A stretch of DNA of 64,000 nt from Halegenticoccus soli (GTDB lineage: Archaea > Halobacteriota > Halobacteria > Halobacteriales > Haloferacaceae). Positions 9,132-18,755 of this stretch are shown piece by piece; positions within the stretch are counted from its first letter, which is position 1; the number at the start of each line of letters is the position of its first letter. The stretch is taken from positions 434,001-498,000 of the forward strand of contig NZ_PEND01000003.1 of the NCBI RefSeq assembly GCF_002844195.1. Reading direction: 5' to 3'. The notes beneath the pieces are model-generated. The model searched no databases. It was not told where the DNA came from and saw only the letters and a program-made list of their open reading frames with translations. The translations under genes and the position numbers were made by a program.

Positions 9132-10607
9132 ATGACGAACAATCACAATGAATCCGTGATGCAGTCGCCAGTGTCACGCCGCTGCTTCGTCAAAGCAGTT
9201 GGTGTGACGAGCGGTGTGGCGAGTATCACTGGCTGTATCGGAGGAGGTGACGAAGACAGGCCTAAGAACGCAACGGCTGAGCAAACAGTTATCCGGTGGT
9301 ATGGCGGTGCAGGTGCCAGCGAATCGGAAGAGGTCAAAACCAAAGTCCGTGAAGTGTTGTGGAGCGCAGGCCTTCCTCAAGACATCTTCGTCGAGCCGAC
9401 CGCGAGTTCGGGGAACACCGGTTCGACCTACGATTTGTTTCGGACGTGGCTGACGGCAGGTCTGGAGAGTCCAGACGTATTCAGCATGGATTCTGGGTGG
9501 ACGATTCCCTTCATCGAACGAGGTCAACTCCAGAATCTCGAGGAACTGATGGACACGAAGACAATCAGTACGGTCAAGAACGAATTTTTTGGGGCAAGTG
9601 TCGCTTCGACGAGCGGGGATGACGGAACCCTGTACGGTATCCCCTGGTTTCCGGACTTCCCGACGATGCAGTACCGCAAGGATCTCGTCGAGGAGGTTGG
9701 CTATGACACCGACGGGTGGCAAACCAATCCGATGAGCTGGAAGCGGTTTGCCGAGATTACCGCAGACGTCATGAAACAAACAGGTACAAAATATGGCTAT
9801 ACCTTCCAGGCGGCCAACTACGCGGGGCTGTCATGCTGTAACTATAACGAGTGGATGACCACATGGGGCGGCGCCTACTTTGGTGGTGTCGATAATCTGT
9901 TCGGGCCGGTCGGCGGTCGTCCAGTCACGGTCAACAAAGAAGGCAGCGTTGACGCTCTCAAGATGGTTCGGACGTTCATTCATGGCGAAGATGACGAATA
10001 TGGGATGGACATTTCCGGTAACATTGCGCCTACAGCAACGCTGGGGTGGGAAGAGGAAACGTCCCGCAAACCGTTTACGAACGGTCATGCCGTGATGCAC
10101 CGGAACTGGCCATATGCCATCAATATAAGCGGGGTGGCGGAATATCTGGGCGAAAAGCTGGGTGTGATGCCGCTTCCCTACGGTGTCAAGGAGAGCAACG
10201 CTCCGTTTTCAGGTATTGGCGGTACCGCATCAGCATTAGGAGGGTGGAACTCCGTAATTAATCCTAACTCCACGAAGAAAGACGCCGCTGTAGAATTACT
10301 CAAAGCGCTGATGACCGACGAATATATGCTGTGGCAATTCGAGAATTTGGGGTTTTTACCCGCGAAACCAGCGCTCTTCAACTCCGATGCTGCACGGAGC
10401 GTTCCGGTTATGGGACGGTACGTAGACGCTCTACGAACCGCCGGGAAAAATGCTATCCCACGCCCAGTTACCGTCGCATGGCCCGATCAATCTCCTGCAA
10501 TTGCTAATACCGTGAACAGCGCCCTCCAGAAGGGGAGCAAGAAGTCTCCTCAACAGGCAATGGACGAACTTGCAAACACAGTCGAGAAGATAGAGGACAT
10601 TTCCTAA
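9132..10607 (+). CDS. ABC transporter extracellular sugar-binding lipoprotein
   Basis: This is an extracellular solute-binding protein of family 1 (MalE-like), about 491 aa from the ATG at 9132; the first ATG at 9084 would add 16 residues. The N-terminus has a Tat-type SRRCFVKAVG motif followed by a hydrophobic stretch and the lipobox TGC (Cys35), as usual for haloarchaeal lipoproteins anchored outside the membrane. The body has the typical YGIPWFPDFPTMQYRKDLVEEVGY segment and late GGTASALGGWNSVINPNSTKK. It binds a sugar or oligosaccharide for the permeases encoded 9 bp downstream. It is the first gene of a tight four-gene operon. Confidence 0.9.
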   Translation: MTNNHNESVMQSPVSRRCFVKAVGVTSGVASITGCIGGGDEDRPKNATAEQTVIRWYGGAGASESEEVKTKVREVLWSAGLPQDIFVEPTASSGNTGSTYDLFRTWLTAGLESPDVFSMDSGWTIPFIERGQLQNLEELMDTKTISTVKNEFFGASVASTSGDDGTLYGIPWFPDFPTMQYRKDLVEEVGYDTDGWQTNPMSWKRFAEITADVMKQTGTKYGYTFQAANYAGLSCCNYNEWMTTWGGAYFGGVDNLFGPVGGRPVTVNKEGSVDALKMVRTFIHGEDDEYGMDISGNIAPTATLGWEEETSRKPFTNGHAVMHRNWPYAINISGVAEYLGEKLGVMPLPYGVKESNAPFSGIGGTASALGGWNSVINPNSTKKDAAVELLKALMTDEYMLWQFENLGFLPAKPALFNSDAARSVPVMGRYVDALRTAGKNAIPRPVTVAWPDQSPAIANTVNSALQKGSKKSPQQAMDELANTVEKIEDIS

Positions 10608-10616
10608 CAAATCACA

Positions 10617-11579
10617 ATGAAAGCTGAGAATAAGCGGACAGGCGGACTTCCACGACCAGATTACGCCCTCGCCAATAAGATCGAGACGCTCCCGGAAGAA
10701 TTGTACGCATACCTCTTGGTGGTGCCAGCGTTCCTGATGGTGGGAGTCGTCGCCTTATGGCCGTTGCTGGAGACGTTCAGTATGTCTCTCCATGCTGATA
10801 CACTCACCGGAATTACGGTCGGCGAGTTCGTTGGCATCGAGAACTACGTAGCCGTGTTGACTGGGCAACGTGCTGTGGTGCTCCCCAGTTCCCTCTGGTA
10901 CGCTGTTGGACTGACAGTCGCGTTTACCGCCGTGAGTGTCTCCCTTGAGACGATCGTCGGACTTGCGCAAGCTCTGATACTTGACCAGGAGTTCCGCGGA
11001 CGTGCATGGGTCAGGATGGCAATCATTCTTCCGTGGGCTGTTCCCGTGGTCGTTCAGGGGATGATGTTTTACCTCCTATTCGAACCGAGTGTTGGCTTTT
11101 TGGTCGCACCGTTGCAGGAGCTCGGCCTCTTTTCGTCGACGCCATTGGCGAACACGCAAGACTCACTGATTTTGATCACGCTCTCGGACGCGTGGAAAAC
11201 CTCCGCGTTCATGGCGCTGATCATCCTTGCAGGGTTGCAGAGTATCGATCGGAGTCTCTACGACGTGAGCAGAGTTGCCGGTGCCACTGCCTGGCAACGG
11301 TTTAAGTTCATCACGTTTCCCCTCGTGCTGCCTGCGGTGTTGGTTGGGATGCTGTTTCGGACGTTGGGGGCACTGAAGGTGTACGGGCTCATCGAGGTCC
11401 TCTCAGGGTGCCAGACGGTTCCGTCGATGAGCTGTCTTGTCGTCTCGGCGTTTCGGTCGAACCGCTACGGAACAGGAGCAACGCTGGCGTTCTTCACCGC
11501 TCTCATAATCAGTCTGTTCATCCTGGTGTATCTGGTGAAATTTGTGGACAGTCTGCGGGATATCGGAGGGGACTCCTGA
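10617..11579 (+). CDS. ABC transporter permease (MalF-like)
   Basis: This 320-aa membrane protein has six predicted transmembrane segments, starting with AYLLVVPAFLMVGVVALWPLL. The cytoplasmic EAA loop reads YDVSRVAGATAWQRFKFITFP (about residues 219-239), the contact site for the ATPase. The sequence matches the MalF/UgpA type of carbohydrate importer. Only 9 bp separate it from the lipoprotein gene and 1 bp from the next permease, so translation is probably coupled. Confidence 0.9.
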   Translation: MKAENKRTGGLPRPDYALANKIETLPEELYAYLLVVPAFLMVGVVALWPLLETFSMSLHADTLTGITVGEFVGIENYVAVLTGQRAVVLPSSLWYAVGLTVAFTAVSVSLETIVGLAQALILDQEFRGRAWVRMAIILPWAVPVVVQGMMFYLLFEPSVGFLVAPLQELGLFSSTPLANTQDSLILITLSDAWKTSAFMALIILAGLQSIDRSLYDVSRVAGATAWQRFKFITFPLVLPAVLVGMLFRTLGALKVYGLIEVLSGCQTVPSMSCLVVSAFRSNRYGTGATLAFFTALIISLFILVYLVKFVDSLRDIGGDS

Positions 11580-11580
11580 G

Positions 11581-12510
11581 ATGACGACTGCACAGAACAC
11601 CGAGATCGAAAGTGAAGGCGGACCGTTTACCCGCTGGGTGAGAAACGCCATTGATAACCCCGGGAAAGTGCACAGAGCAATGTTTTACGTCGCGCTCGTC
11701 TTCTTTCTGTTCACGACACTATTTCCCATTTACTGGCTCGTCGTGCTGGCGCTCACGCCAAACAACCTCATCGTGGACATGGGAGTGGTCCCACACGGGT
11801 TCAATCTCTCCGTCTTCGCCGAATTGTGGGAACTCGTGCCCCTCCACCTCTACATGTTCAATAGTTTCGTGATTGCCACGGTGACGACAGTGTATGTGTT
11901 GCTCGTCTCAAGTTTGTCCGGATACGCGTTCGGGCGGCTCGAATTCCGGGGAAAAGGAGGCCTTCTACTGCTGCTGTTAATTATCTCGTTTTTCCCGCCA
12001 GCGGCATTCCTGTTGCCGTTGTTCAAACTCTTCACTGGAAACGTGGTTGTCTTCGGGCTCCACAGTCCGAACCTGTTCAATTCGATGGGCGCGATCATTA
12101 TTCCGTTCAGTGGACTATTCTTACCGCTTTCAGTGTTCATTCTGACGACATTCTATAGCCAGATTCCAGACGGGCTCGAAGACGCTGCACGTGTGGAGGG
12201 AACGACCCGGTTCGGTGCGTTGTTCAGGGTCATCATGCCGCTCTCGGCACCTGGGCTATCAACCGCCGGAATTCTGACGTTTATCGCCGTTTATAACGAG
12301 TTCTTCTTCTCGTTCCTGTTGTCGACAGGTGACCCCGAGAATGGAGCTCCCCTCGTCTGGGGCATCTTGGCTTTTCAGGGACAATACGCCAGTATGTACA
12401 ACTATATGGCTGCTGCAAGTCTTATTGGCATTCTCCCAATCGCACTTCTAGTGGTTGTCGCACAGGAGAAGATCGTCAGTGGACTCACCGCAGGAGCAAT
12501 TAAGGAGTGA
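11581..12510 (+). CDS. ABC transporter permease (MalG-like)
   Basis: This protein of about 309 aa starts from the ATG at 11581, 1 bp after the stop of the first permease; a frame start at 11542 would overlap that gene. It has six membrane segments (FYVALVFFLFTTLFPIYWLV first) and the EAA loop LEDAARVEGTTRFGALFRVIMP, typical of MalG/UgpE proteins. It forms the heterodimeric channel with the preceding permease. The next gene, the ATPase, starts 6 bp downstream. Confidence 0.9.
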   Translation: MTTAQNTEIESEGGPFTRWVRNAIDNPGKVHRAMFYVALVFFLFTTLFPIYWLVVLALTPNNLIVDMGVVPHGFNLSVFAELWELVPLHLYMFNSFVIATVTTVYVLLVSSLSGYAFGRLEFRGKGGLLLLLLIISFFPPAAFLLPLFKLFTGNVVVFGLHSPNLFNSMGAIIIPFSGLFLPLSVFILTTFYSQIPDGLEDAARVEGTTRFGALFRVIMPLSAPGLSTAGILTFIAVYNEFFFSFLLSTGDPENGAPLVWGILAFQGQYASMYNYMAAASLIGILPIALLVVVAQEKIVSGLTAGAIKE

Positions 12511-12516
12511 TCACCG

Positions 12517-13698
12517 ATGGGAGACATTAAACTCGAACGCGTAACCAAACGGTACGACGATGTAACGGCTGTTGACGATATGAACATGCACGTTCAGGAC
12601 GGGGAATTCGTCTGTCTCGTTGGTCCTTCAGGGTGTGGCAAATCCACCACCATGGAGATGGTCGCCGGGCTCACTCTGCCCACCGAGGGCGACGTCACCA
12701 TCAGCGGGACTAACGTGACTACTCATCCACCCAAGGACCGGGGCATCGCGATGGTGTTTCAGAATATCGCGTTGTTTCCTCATATGAACGTGTATGACAA
12801 CATGAGCTTCGGGCTTCGGCTCCGAAACTTCGACAAAAAGGAGATTGATCGCCGTGTCGAGCGAGCGGCGGATATTCTCCAAATCAAGAACCTATTGAAC
12901 CGAAAGCCATCAGAGCTGTCTGGTGGCCAGCGGCAACGCGTGGCCATTGGACGCGCAATCGTCCGAGAGCCCGAGGCGTTCTTGATGGACGAACCGCTGG
13001 CGAATCTCGATGCAAAGCTTCGCGTCCATATGCGCACGGAGCTACAGCGACTCCACAAGGAACTGCAGACGACGATCATCTACGTGACGCACGACCAAGC
13101 AGAGGCCATGACGATGTCTGACCGGATTGCGGTCCTCAACGACGGCGAACTCCAGCAGATCGATCCACCGCTGATCTGCTACAACGAACCAGCTAACCGC
13201 TTCGTCGCAGGATTCATCGGATCTCCATCGATGAACTTTATCGACGGTGAGGTTACCGCAGACGGATTTGACTCGGAATTCGTCTCCGTCGAGTTTGATC
13301 CGGTCGGCTATGACGTGCCCGTGGGTACTTCTGTAACCCTCGGTATCCGCCCAGAGGATGTCTATCTGGCTGACGATCGTGACGGAGTTCTGTACCCAAC
13401 GAAGCTCATCGACACAGTTACTGACGTCATGGAACCAATGGGCGACGAAATCTTCGTCTACTTACTTCATGAGACTCGCGAAACCACCACCATGGACGAA
13501 AGCCAACACCGCTCTAAGCAACTGTTGATGAGTGTCGATTCCGCCACCGAGATCTCCGAAGAAGATCACGTTGCTGTCTTCCTCGACCGGACGAAACTCC
13601 ATTTATTCGATCAAAAGTCTGGGGAGGCAATTGCCCATGGCCTCGAAACGTCTACGCGGGACCACGCGGCCACCCAGAACACTACGCCCAAAAACTAA
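12517..13698 (+). CDS. ABC transporter ATP-binding protein (MalK/UgpC type)
   Basis: This 393-aa ATPase has Walker A GPSGCGKST (36-44), Q-loop in VFQNIALFP, signature LSGGQ (134-138), Walker B FLMDEP (155-160) and H-loop His192 in YVTHDQ. The C-terminal about 150 residues form the MalK-type regulatory OB/TOBE region (SVTLGIRPEDVYL). It powers the importer formed with the two upstream permeases. The last residues are acidic and polar and vary in the family. Confidence 0.92.
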   Translation: MGDIKLERVTKRYDDVTAVDDMNMHVQDGEFVCLVGPSGCGKSTTMEMVAGLTLPTEGDVTISGTNVTTHPPKDRGIAMVFQNIALFPHMNVYDNMSFGLRLRNFDKKEIDRRVERAADILQIKNLLNRKPSELSGGQRQRVAIGRAIVREPEAFLMDEPLANLDAKLRVHMRTELQRLHKELQTTIIYVTHDQAEAMTMSDRIAVLNDGELQQIDPPLICYNEPANRFVAGFIGSPSMNFIDGEVTADGFDSEFVSVEFDPVGYDVPVGTSVTLGIRPEDVYLADDRDGVLYPTKLIDTVTDVMEPMGDEIFVYLLHETRETTTMDESQHRSKQLLMSVDSATEISEEDHVAVFLDRTKLHLFDQKSGEAIAHGLETSTRDHAATQNTTPKN

Positions 13699-14129
13699 CC
13701 ATGTTCACTTACATGACCACTGTGTAGAGTAGCGGGGTCACGGTGCCGGTCTTCTTTTAGATATCTGGCGGTTACGCACCTTACCGGGCGGCGAACGTAC
13801 TCCCACTGATCCGCTAAGTCATTCGAGGCTCGCTGCTGATACGGACCGAAGGAAGCACACAGGACTTCGACGAGTACGAGCAACAACTCCTTGAAGTCTA
13901 TAGAAACCACTCTCACCGACCCAATGGCCACACGCTATAGTATAGTTCCCTGACTACTCTTTCCGGCGTTACTATATTTTGATCTTCCACGCATCCTCAC
14001 TCCCAGTGCTCGAAGATTCACCGCGTGTTCAGTCGAACGAGATGGCCTACTCATCGGGGTAGATTGCGTGGCACATAGCTCATAGTTGAATGGACAATCA
14101 AATTATCGACGAGCTACAACTGCTAGTAC
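13699..14129. other. 431-bp intergenic stretch
   Basis: It separates the ABC operon from the TrmB gene. No gene, RNA or strong repeat is visible. A minus-strand frame at 13695-13931 lacks any family pattern. AT-rich segments at about 13935-13985 could hold the promoter of the regulator. Confidence 0.3.
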
Positions 14130-15209
14130 ATGTCTCAGCACGGTGAGAAAGACGAACCAATGCTCAGAGAAGAGCTGGGCGACTTCGGCTTCTCGGACAA
14201 GGAGATTGATGTCTATCTCGCTCTCTTGTCCCGAGGAGAGGCAACGACGAGTACCATCTCTGAAGACGCCGACGTCTCACAACAGGCAGTTTACAACATC
14301 ACTGATCGACTCGAAGACCGTGGCTTCGTTCATGTCAACGATCACGCGTCGCCAAAGACGATCCGTGCGGTACCGCCGGAGGAATCGATGGCGCAGCTTT
14401 CAAAGCGGATTGACGCGATTACACCGATTCTTACGGATCGGTTTAACGACACCAAGCCTCAGACGCCCGAGCTGAAGATGGTAAAGTCGCAGGAGACCGC
14501 AATCAAACGGCTGCGGAATGCAATCACACAGGCACAACAAGAAGTGATTGTTGCCATTCCGGAACATGTGTATCCAGATATTGAAGCAGAACTCCATGCT
14601 GCACTCGAGCGAGATCTCCTTATCTTCCTCTTCGTCCAAGATGTTGACAACCTTGAAGAAGCGAGGAACCGCTTCGCAGACGCTGCGAGTGTTGTTCGCT
14701 GTTGGAAAGAAAGTATCCTGTTCCTCTATGCAACAGACACCCAGTCAGCAAATCCAGCCACAAATCAGGCCGCGCTAATTGGTGATGCTCAATTACTTGT
14801 AGGAAAACATAAATCCGGGGACGGCGTTGCAGTCTCTGAAAGACATCTTGCAGGATCGGTTCACGGGGTGTATTTTAGCGCCTACTGGCCAGCAGGCACG
14901 GAAGTCTTCATTACCGACCCAGATCCGCTCCCGAAGACGTTTGAGTGGTTCCGCCAAGCAGTCTTTCAGGCGATGCTTCATCAGAACGCAGGAACCGATC
15001 TCTGGGCCGAGATCGACACAACCACCGGTGAGACGATCTCCGGGAAAGTAAGCCAGATTCGTCAGGCACTCGTTAAGCCAACAACAAACGCGTACACATT
15101 GGAAACAAGTTTCTACCTTGAAACTGATGCAGGCGAGATTAGCGTTGGGGGACAGAATGCGATTCTCGAAGATTACGAAGCCACAACCGTCACGCTCCGT
15201 ACCAGCTGA
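14130..15209 (+). CDS. TrmB-family sugar-sensing transcriptional regulator
   Basis: This 359-aa regulator has an N-terminal winged helix (residues about 11-80: LGDFGFSDKEIDVYLALLSRGEATTSTISEDADVSQQAVYNITDRLEDRGFV), which is the TrmB HTH. A central PLD-like/TrmB sensor region follows (IPEHVYPDIEAELHAAL), then a C-terminal beta-rich sugar-binding domain (VHGVYFSAYWPAGTEVFITDPDPLPKTFEWFRQAVFQAML). TrmB proteins repress or activate sugar transport and glycolysis genes and respond to the transported sugar. Its place after the ABC importer, on the same strand, makes the sugar locus its likely target. Confidence 0.9.
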   Translation: MSQHGEKDEPMLREELGDFGFSDKEIDVYLALLSRGEATTSTISEDADVSQQAVYNITDRLEDRGFVHVNDHASPKTIRAVPPEESMAQLSKRIDAITPILTDRFNDTKPQTPELKMVKSQETAIKRLRNAITQAQQEVIVAIPEHVYPDIEAELHAALERDLLIFLFVQDVDNLEEARNRFADAASVVRCWKESILFLYATDTQSANPATNQAALIGDAQLLVGKHKSGDGVAVSERHLAGSVHGVYFSAYWPAGTEVFITDPDPLPKTFEWFRQAVFQAMLHQNAGTDLWAEIDTTTGETISGKVSQIRQALVKPTTNAYTLETSFYLETDAGEISVGGQNAILEDYEATTVTLRTS

Positions 15210-15609
15210 TCGACAGGCGGTATGAATCCGTCACTATCAGAATAATCTGTGGGTATACCACTATCTCACTACAGAACAAGGAGGTCGAGGGCTAGTGACT
15301 CAAGCACCATTCAAACCTACTTGCTGAGAGTTTGAGCACGGCTACGCTGGATTGTTAGCAACGAGCAAATAGCGAGCACTCTGCCAAGGGCGCTATTCAT
15401 TAGTACGCTACAAATCGCTCATCCGACACGCTTTGCATGTACGGACCTACAGGCGATCGTGAGACCAGAAGGCAGGTCTATTCACGTGAAAAGGACCAGC
15501 GTAGACGTGACAGACGCAGCACTGGTAAGTACGTCTTACCGGTCCTGCCGTTTCGAGAATGGATATTCTCATGGATATCTGAGAACGCGAATTGAATTCA
15601 CGCTGATTC

Positions 15610-15734
15610 GGCTCTGTTGAAACCATCTCGCCGTCTTGCGATTTGTTGAGATGCTAGTTTCACATCGGGTCCGCGAAAACCGGTGGGAAGAGTCGCTCTC
15701 CTCAATGTCAACGCTGAATGATTTCAACAGAGCC
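15610..15734. mobile_element. 125-bp MITE with GGCTCTGTTGAAA terminal inverted repeats
   Basis: The left end GGCTCTGTTGAAA (15610-15622) and the right end TTTCAACAGAGCC (15722-15734) are exact inverted repeats of 13 nt. The 99 bp between them have no coding capacity. From memory, ends of this type resemble haloarchaeal IS6-group elements, so this may be a non-autonomous derivative. I see no target duplication. Confidence 0.6.
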
Positions 15735-15770
15735 GTTAGATATAGTTTCTAATTCTAATCTATGATATTG

Positions 15771-16052
15771 CCAATAACCGCCAGACTTCACACTATTCCC
15801 GGACTTCAGCCCTAGAAAACACTCCAAGAAGAGGAGACAGTTTCTCCGAATCCTTTCAGAACGTAGGTACATCGGTAGCACCCACCCATTCACTCAAGCC
15901 CTTCGTAGTCGTATCTCCCCCTGCGCTCTTCCCGTGGGCGCTGATCGTAGCCGCTTGTGTTGTCAAATTACTGTCAACCATAACAGGCTCGCATGCCGGC
16001 TGCGATCACTCCATCGTTCCACACCTCATACACCATAGACGGATTAAAGAAC
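15771..16052. repeat. Diverged repeat, copy A (second copy at 42105-42395)
   Basis: This 282-bp segment aligns along its whole length to 42105-42395 in the same orientation, with many substitutions and small indels. Well-kept blocks include CTAGAAAACAC, CTGATCGTAGCCGCTTG and GATTAAAGAAC. Each copy contains a minus-strand mini-ORF. It could be a decayed gene, a decayed IS or a small transcribed unit. Confidence 0.7.
15856..15981 (-). CDS. Conserved mini-ORF, 41 aa, unknown (copy A)
   Basis: The 41-aa frame starts MVDSNLTTQAATISAHGKSA and ends WVGATDVPTF. The related segment at 42189-42293 encodes 34 aa starting MQAATISANGKSA and ending WVGATDPPPF. Both frames end at the same TGA. Within the shared frame most base differences fall at third codon positions (AGC/AGT, GGG/GGT, ACT/ACG, GCT/GCG, ACC/ACA), which suggests selection on a peptide at some time. 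The family is not recognised. It may instead be a shared relic of a larger protein. Confidence 0.4.
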   Translation of the reverse strand: MVDSNLTTQAATISAHGKSAGGDTTTKGLSEWVGATDVPTF

Positions 16053-16110
16053 ATACATTCAACTCATGAACCTAACTAACCCACAAACAAAACCGTGGGT
16101 TAGACTAACC

Positions 16111-16389
16111 TCACTCAGCAGGCCATCCATCAAAGATCACCGACGTTGGCAGCATCCACTGCTCGTCCCAACCAACGACCTGCTCGGCGGACTCGAGATA
16201 CGAGTCGAGGTGGCGCATCTCCGGGTTCAGATGCTCGAAGATGTCCGTCACGCGCTTCAGCTCGCCCGTCTCCGGATCAAAGCGAGAGACGAGCCCAGTA
16301 CGTTCGTTCGCGTGGTGGAAGTACCCTTCCCAGTCGATACCGAGCGCTTTGTGCGTTTCTCCGATGGAGCGACGTGGTCGTGAGTGCAC
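16111..16389 (-). pseudogene. Unidentified protein fragment
   Basis: The 92-aa frame starts at a GTG and has good haloarchaeal composition (EGYFHHANERTGLVSRF, then DPETGELKRVTDIFEHLNPE, then WMLPTSVIFDGWPAE). I do not recognise the family. The 5' side is not clearly open and the fragment lies between relics, so it may be the tail of a decayed gene. The next 500 bp (16390-16887) show no gene. Confidence 0.35.
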
Positions 16390-16887
16390 AGGCGATACAG
16401 CAAACTATTCCGAGGCGGACGGGTTCGTTGATATGGTCTTTCGAGCTCCATTCAGAAAGGCCAGTCGAAGCATTCAACCAACGAGGCTCAATCTAGCAGT
16501 GCCCTCTGAGATTAAACCCATTTAGATATCACGAAATCATCTGCATTGAGAAGACCAGCTTCAACTTCTCACAACCTCGGAGGATGGGTTTGATGTATAT
16601 TTTTTTTCACCGTGGTTGGGAGCGAACTAGCTGGTCAGTAGAACATGCGCATCTTGCACGGGTGTGGTGACGAACTAGATAGTAGCTTCACCTGTGAAAG
16701 TACCGCTACTCACTCCGCCAACATATCCAACTCGAACGAATAATACTCAATCTCACCGGACCTCTTGTAGCAGAGTATATGGACTCCTGTACGTTACGTC
16801 TCGACGTTCCTCAATTCGAGGACTGCGTAAATCGTAGCGTCGCGCTTTAATAATAACAGTACGTAGTCTCAACTGAGAGTCGTGACG

Positions 16888-17307
16888 ATGAAACCTCGCA
16901 TTAGGGTGATTACCCTCGGAGTTGCCGATCTGAAGCGTTCGACCCGGTTCTACGAGGACGGCTTGGGGCTACCACTCCAAGGCATATTCGGGAACGATGC
17001 TGACGAGAGCACGGTTGCGTTCTTCGACATCAACGATGACATGATCCTTGCCCTCTATCCCAAGGACTGGTTGGCCAAGGACGCGAACGTTGAATCCGCA
17101 GACCGAGGTGGTACATCCTTCTCTATCGGCCAGACCGTTGAATCCAAGGACGAGGTTGACGAGGTCGTCGAGCAGGCAGCCAACGCCGGTGCGGCAGTCC
17201 CAGAACCGCCGCGTGATCGGGTCTGGGGCGGGTACTCGGGATACTTCCGGGATCTCGATGGGCACCTCTGGGAGATCGTCTGGAACCCTGACTTGGTTGA
17301 TAATTGA
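16888..17307 (+). CDS. VOC (glyoxalase/bleomycin-resistance) family protein
   Basis: This 139-aa protein has the two beta-alpha-beta-beta-beta modules of the vicinal oxygen chelate fold. It starts RIRVITLGVADLKRSTRFYEDGLGLPL and ends GYFRDLDGHLWEIVWNPDL. The latter carries the His and Glu that act as metal ligands in glyoxalase-like members. Its substrate cannot be told from sequence. The ATG at 16888 is preferred to the GTG at 16882. Downstream it abuts an IS5-type relic. Confidence 0.85.
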   Translation: MKPRIRVITLGVADLKRSTRFYEDGLGLPLQGIFGNDADESTVAFFDINDDMILALYPKDWLAKDANVESADRGGTSFSIGQTVESKDEVDEVVEQAANAGAAVPEPPRDRVWGGYSGYFRDLDGHLWEIVWNPDLVDN

Positions 17308-17930
17308 CCTGACGCCTAGAGTCCCCTCTGTACACCGTCAGACTTTTCTGGTCATCGTACCCCTCATCTCCGAGGAAAGTCGCCACTTTGTCGGTATTCC
17401 GCTTGATGAGTGACGGCGCGATCTGCGAGTCATGCTTTCTTGTCGTCGTCACGTGCAGATCGAGGATCGCATTCGCTCTCGTATCGACCAACAACGTGAC
17501 TTTCAACTGCTGGATCGTCAGTTTCGCCCGCTTCGTATAGCGTTTCGAGGCGTGACTGCGGTCGAAACCGGAGGCGTCGTCCCACCACAAGCAACTCTGA
17601 AGACCTTCACGGATGTGTCGAGTCGGGAATACAAGGCCGGAATAGAGGGGCTCGGATTCGGCGTTCTCACAGAGGTAAGCAGCGGAGCTAGTATCTGCTC
17701 CGCCGTACTCACTCACCACCCACCGAGAAAGAACTCAAGGCTGTCCTTTCGTCAACATACTGTCTCTATCTACGCGGGGCTACCTCATCGTGAATCGAAC
17801 GCTGACAGCGTCGGCGTCGTCCGCTCCGCCAAATACTCAGTAATCTCAGCACGACGCCTGCCGAGCGGCGCACATTCGCTTTCTACTGCTCTGAGTAAGA
17901 CGCCCGCATAAAATTCCGATTCGTACCGTG
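17308..17930 (-). mobile_element. IS5-type insertion sequence relic (transposase fragment)
   Basis: On the minus strand residues read DDASGFDRSHASKRYTKRAK, LTIQQLKVTLLVDTRANAIL and DKVATFLGDEGYDDQK. These are the first two acidic catalytic segments of an IS5-family DDE transposase. The frame is broken by several stops upstream of 17720, and the third catalytic segment and 3' end are missing beyond about 17340, so the element is dead. Confidence 0.65.
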
Positions 17931-17950
17931 CTGGCAATTCAAGTGCGAGT

Positions 17951-18385
17951 ATGACACGATTTCAAGAGCATTTCCTGGTATCCGAAGAGGCGCCTTCTGA
18001 TTGGGAAGTCGTCGATAATATAGAGCTCGGGAACTGTCGGGGACGGAAGAGACCCGTTTTGGATCTGATTAAAACGGGGGGATGGTGGTGTGTCAACCCG
18101 TTGAACGTCCTCGTGGTGCCTCTGAGCACGTTCACACTCACGATCTATCCAACGATATTAAAATCCTATGGATTATTAATTTCGAGTTGTGATCACCGAA
18201 TACTATTAGACAATTACACCGAACTCATGACCAGGGATCATCCCCACGGGGTAGACGGTGTGTCACAACACGAGAGCTTCCGGTTTCCGTGGCTTCCAAG
18301 ACAGGACAACTCTTTTTGGCGGTTGGTCAGTTTCAGATACCCACAACCCACGTTATCTCGAAGATTAAGTATAAATATCCAGTGA
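17951..18385 (+). CDS. Uncertain ORF, possibly non-coding
   Basis: A 144-aa frame with one hydrophobic stretch (NVLVVPLSTFTLTIYPTILKSYGLL). The C-terminal half is basic and low in acidic residues, unlike haloarchaeal proteins, and no family is recognised. The first 60 residues have more normal composition, so the frame could be an old gene with a damaged end. Confidence 0.2.
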   Translation: MTRFQEHFLVSEEAPSDWEVVDNIELGNCRGRKRPVLDLIKTGGWWCVNPLNVLVVPLSTFTLTIYPTILKSYGLLISSCDHRILLDNYTELMTRDHPHGVDGVSQHESFRFPWLPRQDNSFWRLVSFRYPQPTLSRRLSINIQ

Positions 18386-18454
18386 AGGCGAGAGATTGAC
18401 GGCTGTAAGTCGCCTGACTCTTTATTTTGAGGCTCAACAAAGCAGTAGGTCGTT

Positions 18455-18622
18455 ATGGCAGACCTGATCGTCAACTCGGCTGTCAAAGACGCACTTGAAG
18501 GTCACAACGTCTCGGGCGAGTTCTACGACGCTCTCGATGAACGAGTCCAAGAACTTCTCGACCACGCCAGTCGGCGTGCGGAGGAAAACGGCCGGAAAAC
18601 GGTCCAGCCGCGCGATCTCTAA
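18455..18622 (+). CDS. DUF1931 histone-fold-like mini-protein
   Basis: This 55-aa protein reads MADLIVNSAVKDALEGHNVS, then a FYDALDERVQELLDHASRRA helix and a terminal RKTVQPRDL. It matches the small haloarchaeal DUF1931 proteins, which have a histone-like helix-strand-helix arrangement ending in the TVQPRDL motif used in histone dimers. It is shorter than classic archaeal histones and may bind DNA or pair with another histone-fold protein. The ATG at 18455 is the only good start. A short open tail (18636-18768) follows in another frame without recognisable identity. Confidence 0.8.
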   Translation: MADLIVNSAVKDALEGHNVSGEFYDALDERVQELLDHASRRAEENGRKTVQPRDL

Positions 18623-18755
18623 CGAGCCAGGACGCGTCTTCAACCAGTGCCGCCCCCAACTCGTCTGATGAGCCACTGGAACCGCCAGCTCCAGCACTTT
18701 CAGTAGATCCTCTTGTGGTCCGCAATAAGGAGATTGACGACCTGCTTTGCGGCTC

